Assembly (NCBI GenBank): GCA_041687255.1
Contig: JAWLCL010000004.1
Span: 341,488-405,487 of the forward strand
Reading direction: 5' to 3'
Origin: Mariniphaga sp041687255
GTDB taxonomy: Bacteria > Bacteroidota > Bacteroidia > Bacteroidales > Prolixibacteraceae
Length of the DNA: 64,000 bases
Under the pieces are notes generated by a model. The model was not told the DNA's origin, did no database searches, and saw only the letters and a program-made list of their open reading frames with translations. The position numbers were made by a program, and so were the translations under genes. Within the stretch, counting starts at the first letter, position 1, and the number at the start of each line of letters is the position of its first letter. Of the stretch, positions 62,706-64,000 are shown one piece after another.

Positions 62706-63845
62706 ATGCATTTTTTAAACGGAAACCGCATTTACATAAAACCCGACCCGCAATGCCTTACACGAGAGCAGCAACTGAACAGCTGTCTGTTAAAACTGGA
62801 GAAGTTTTCACTGAAAAAAAGAATTTATAAGGTAAATTTCTTTTCTGATTCTGCCTCTTCCGACGATTATTCAAATCTAAAAAAGTCGGTGGAAGAAAAC
62901 ATTTCCCGTCGGTTTCCTGCTCCGGTTATCTGCAGTTTAATCGCTCAGCCCCCGGTTAACCGCTCTGTTTTGGCAGAGGCTTTTTTTTATGATGACTCGC
63001 AATGGGAGCATAAACTGTGCTTAACGGAGAACGGAGCCGGCATTGCTTTTGAAAGAGGTGGTGCAGGAATTCTTGTGGGGCAGGTACAGGCAAACAGTGC
63101 CGGCGCATGCAGCACAAATGCAAAAGCAGCCTTTCAGTCGATGAATACCCTGCTCGAAGAGGCGGGTTTTCCGTTGCATACGGTAATAAGGCAGTGGAAT
63201 TACATCGAGAACATTCTTGGATACGATAGCAACAAACAGCGGTACCAGGAATTTAACAATGTGCGGTCCGCATTTTACGGAGATAGTTTTAAGGCTGCAG
63301 GCTTTCCTGCAGCAACGGGTATTGGCATTAAACACGGTGGTGTTGTTATAGAATTTGTGGCGGTAAATGCTCCTGAAGCTGTGAGTCTGCCAATCGATAA
63401 TCCGCAGCAGGTGGCCGCCCATTCGTACAGTCCCGAGGTGTTGGCCGGTGAAAGGCATATCCCGAAATCGACTCCCAAGTTCGAGCGTGCACGCTACCTC
63501 GAGCTGTTTGGGCGGCAACAGCTGTTCATTTCCGGAACTGCATCCATCAGGGGAGAAAAAACTGCAGCTGTCGGAAATCCCGGAGAGCAAACGCGCATTA
63601 CAATTGAAAACATACAGCGCCTTTATTCCGATGAGCGCATTCACCGCATTGCAGGAAACAACGTTCAGCCCAAATACGGGCATGCCCGGGTGTACCTGAA
63701 AAACCGGGAAGACTTTGCTGTGGTGAAAAAAACATTCAAGGCTTTCTATGGCAGCCTGCCTGTGGCCTATCTGCTTGCCGATGTGTGCCGCGATGATTTG
63801 CTGGTGGAAATTGAAGGGAAGGTGATCCTGGAAAAAATAAGGTAG
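62706..63845 (+). CDS. Chorismatase-like (FkbO/Hyg5/XanB2 type) Rid-fold protein
   Basis: 379 residues without a signal peptide. The centre contains IRQWNYIEN (163-166 is QWNY), QRYQEFNNVRSAF (179-190) and GFPAATGIGI (199-208), close to the pattern I know from chorismatases. Residues about 273-304 (LFISGTASIRGEKTAAVG) match the YjgF/Rid fold typical of their C-terminal half. Such enzymes split chorismate into a hydroxybenzoate or dihydroxy acid plus pyruvate. In Bacteroidota they may feed aryl polyene or resorcinol pigment synthesis. Another Rid-fold activity is possible. Confidence 0.55.
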   Translation: MHFLNGNRIYIKPDPQCLTREQQLNSCLLKLEKFSLKKRIYKVNFFSDSASSDDYSNLKKSVEENISRRFPAPVICSLIAQPPVNRSVLAEAFFYDDSQWEHKLCLTENGAGIAFERGGAGILVGQVQANSAGACSTNAKAAFQSMNTLLEEAGFPLHTVIRQWNYIENILGYDSNKQRYQEFNNVRSAFYGDSFKAAGFPAATGIGIKHGGVVIEFVAVNAPEAVSLPIDNPQQVAAHSYSPEVLAGERHIPKSTPKFERARYLELFGRQQLFISGTASIRGEKTAAVGNPGEQTRITIENIQRLYSDERIHRIAGNNVQPKYGHARVYLKNREDFAVVKKTFKAFYGSLPVAYLLADVCRDDLLVEIEGKVILEKIR

Positions 63846-63949
63846 AATTTCTAAAATAAGAGGAGCTAATTTTTTGTCTGTAATCCAGGAACTTACTTTT
63901 TGCAGATAAAAAATCTATTAGATATTCTTTTTCCAAATCCATTCGGGAT

Positions 63950-64000
63950 ATGACGCCTTCTTTTAAGCATCTTCCTTTAACAGCAAACCTATTATGGAAG
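63950..64000 (+). CDS. 5' end of a gene running off the window
   Basis: Seventeen codons from the ATG at 63950 (MTPSFKHLPLTANLLWK) stay open to the window edge. The sense resembles the start of an acyltransferase- or pigment-cluster protein, but the sequence is too short to assign. It lies 105 bp after the chorismatase-like gene in the same orientation. The ATG is one choice; earlier in-frame codons are also open. Confidence 0.35.
   Translation, partial: MTPSFKHLPLTANLLWK

Noticed and set aside
63736..63942. 68-codon minus-strand frame at the right edge
   Set aside because: It is mostly antisense to the chorismatase-like gene and its upstream region reads better on the plus strand.

Overview
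The window comes from a bacterium of the phylum Bacteroidota, most likely class Bacteroidia in a marine or anaerobic-sediment lineage such as Marinilabiliales. The grounds are product homology, several Bacteroidota-only small families, a subtilase ending in a type IX secretion sorting domain, promoters of the TTTG-N19-TAnnTTTG type, and almost no Shine-Dalgarno use. The genus cannot be fixed from the sequence. No rRNA, tRNA or CRISPR array was recognised.

Layout. 0-8.4 kb is gene-poor and decayed. It holds the N-terminal end of an AraC-type regulator, a secreted SnoaL-like protein with three upstream iterons, a degenerate M23 protein, and a truncated serine hydrolase. It also holds a PIN toxin gene broken by one nonsense codon, scraps of a secreted glycosidase, two copies of a 227-bp non-coding repeat, and a MITE-like element inside an antitoxin-like gene. 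8.4-34 kb is mostly intact metabolism and envelope: an M16 protease, a thioredoxin pair, a Tat-exported TIM-barrel protein, an esterase, an MBL hydrolase, an eIF1/SUI1 homologue, an NCS1 permease, a GH78 rhamnosidase, a fructosamine-kinase-like protein, an aminotransferase, a nitroreductase, an SDR, a DPP4-type peptidase, DUF819, outer-membrane proteins, proS and a DUF433/PIN-like toxin-antitoxin pair.

35.3-35.9 kb holds about 2.3 units of a structured tandem repeat just upstream of pepT-tilS. 38.7-43.9 kb is one caa3-type cytochrome oxidase operon (SCO, subunits I, III, IV, II with fused cytochrome c, heme O synthase). Then come Ppx/GppA, an ECF sigma factor with a membrane partner, a GH73-LysM hydrolase, cdd, a pseudouridine synthase, panB, an outer-membrane protein and an MntA/HepT toxin-antitoxin pair. 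53.0-53.5 kb carries two tandem copies of a palindromic non-coding repeat; in the second, both arms of a hairpin carry matched 22-bp insertions. After dnaK come a glycosidase-like propeller protein, a frameshifted coding relic, a MORN protein, a T9SS subtilase, xseA-xseB-deoC and a chorismatase-like gene at the right edge.

The best candidates for something undescribed are the three non-coding repeat families (35.3 kb, 53.0 kb, and the 0.8/7.25 kb pair) and the unannotated 58-codon CxxC protein. No clearly new multi-gene system was found.
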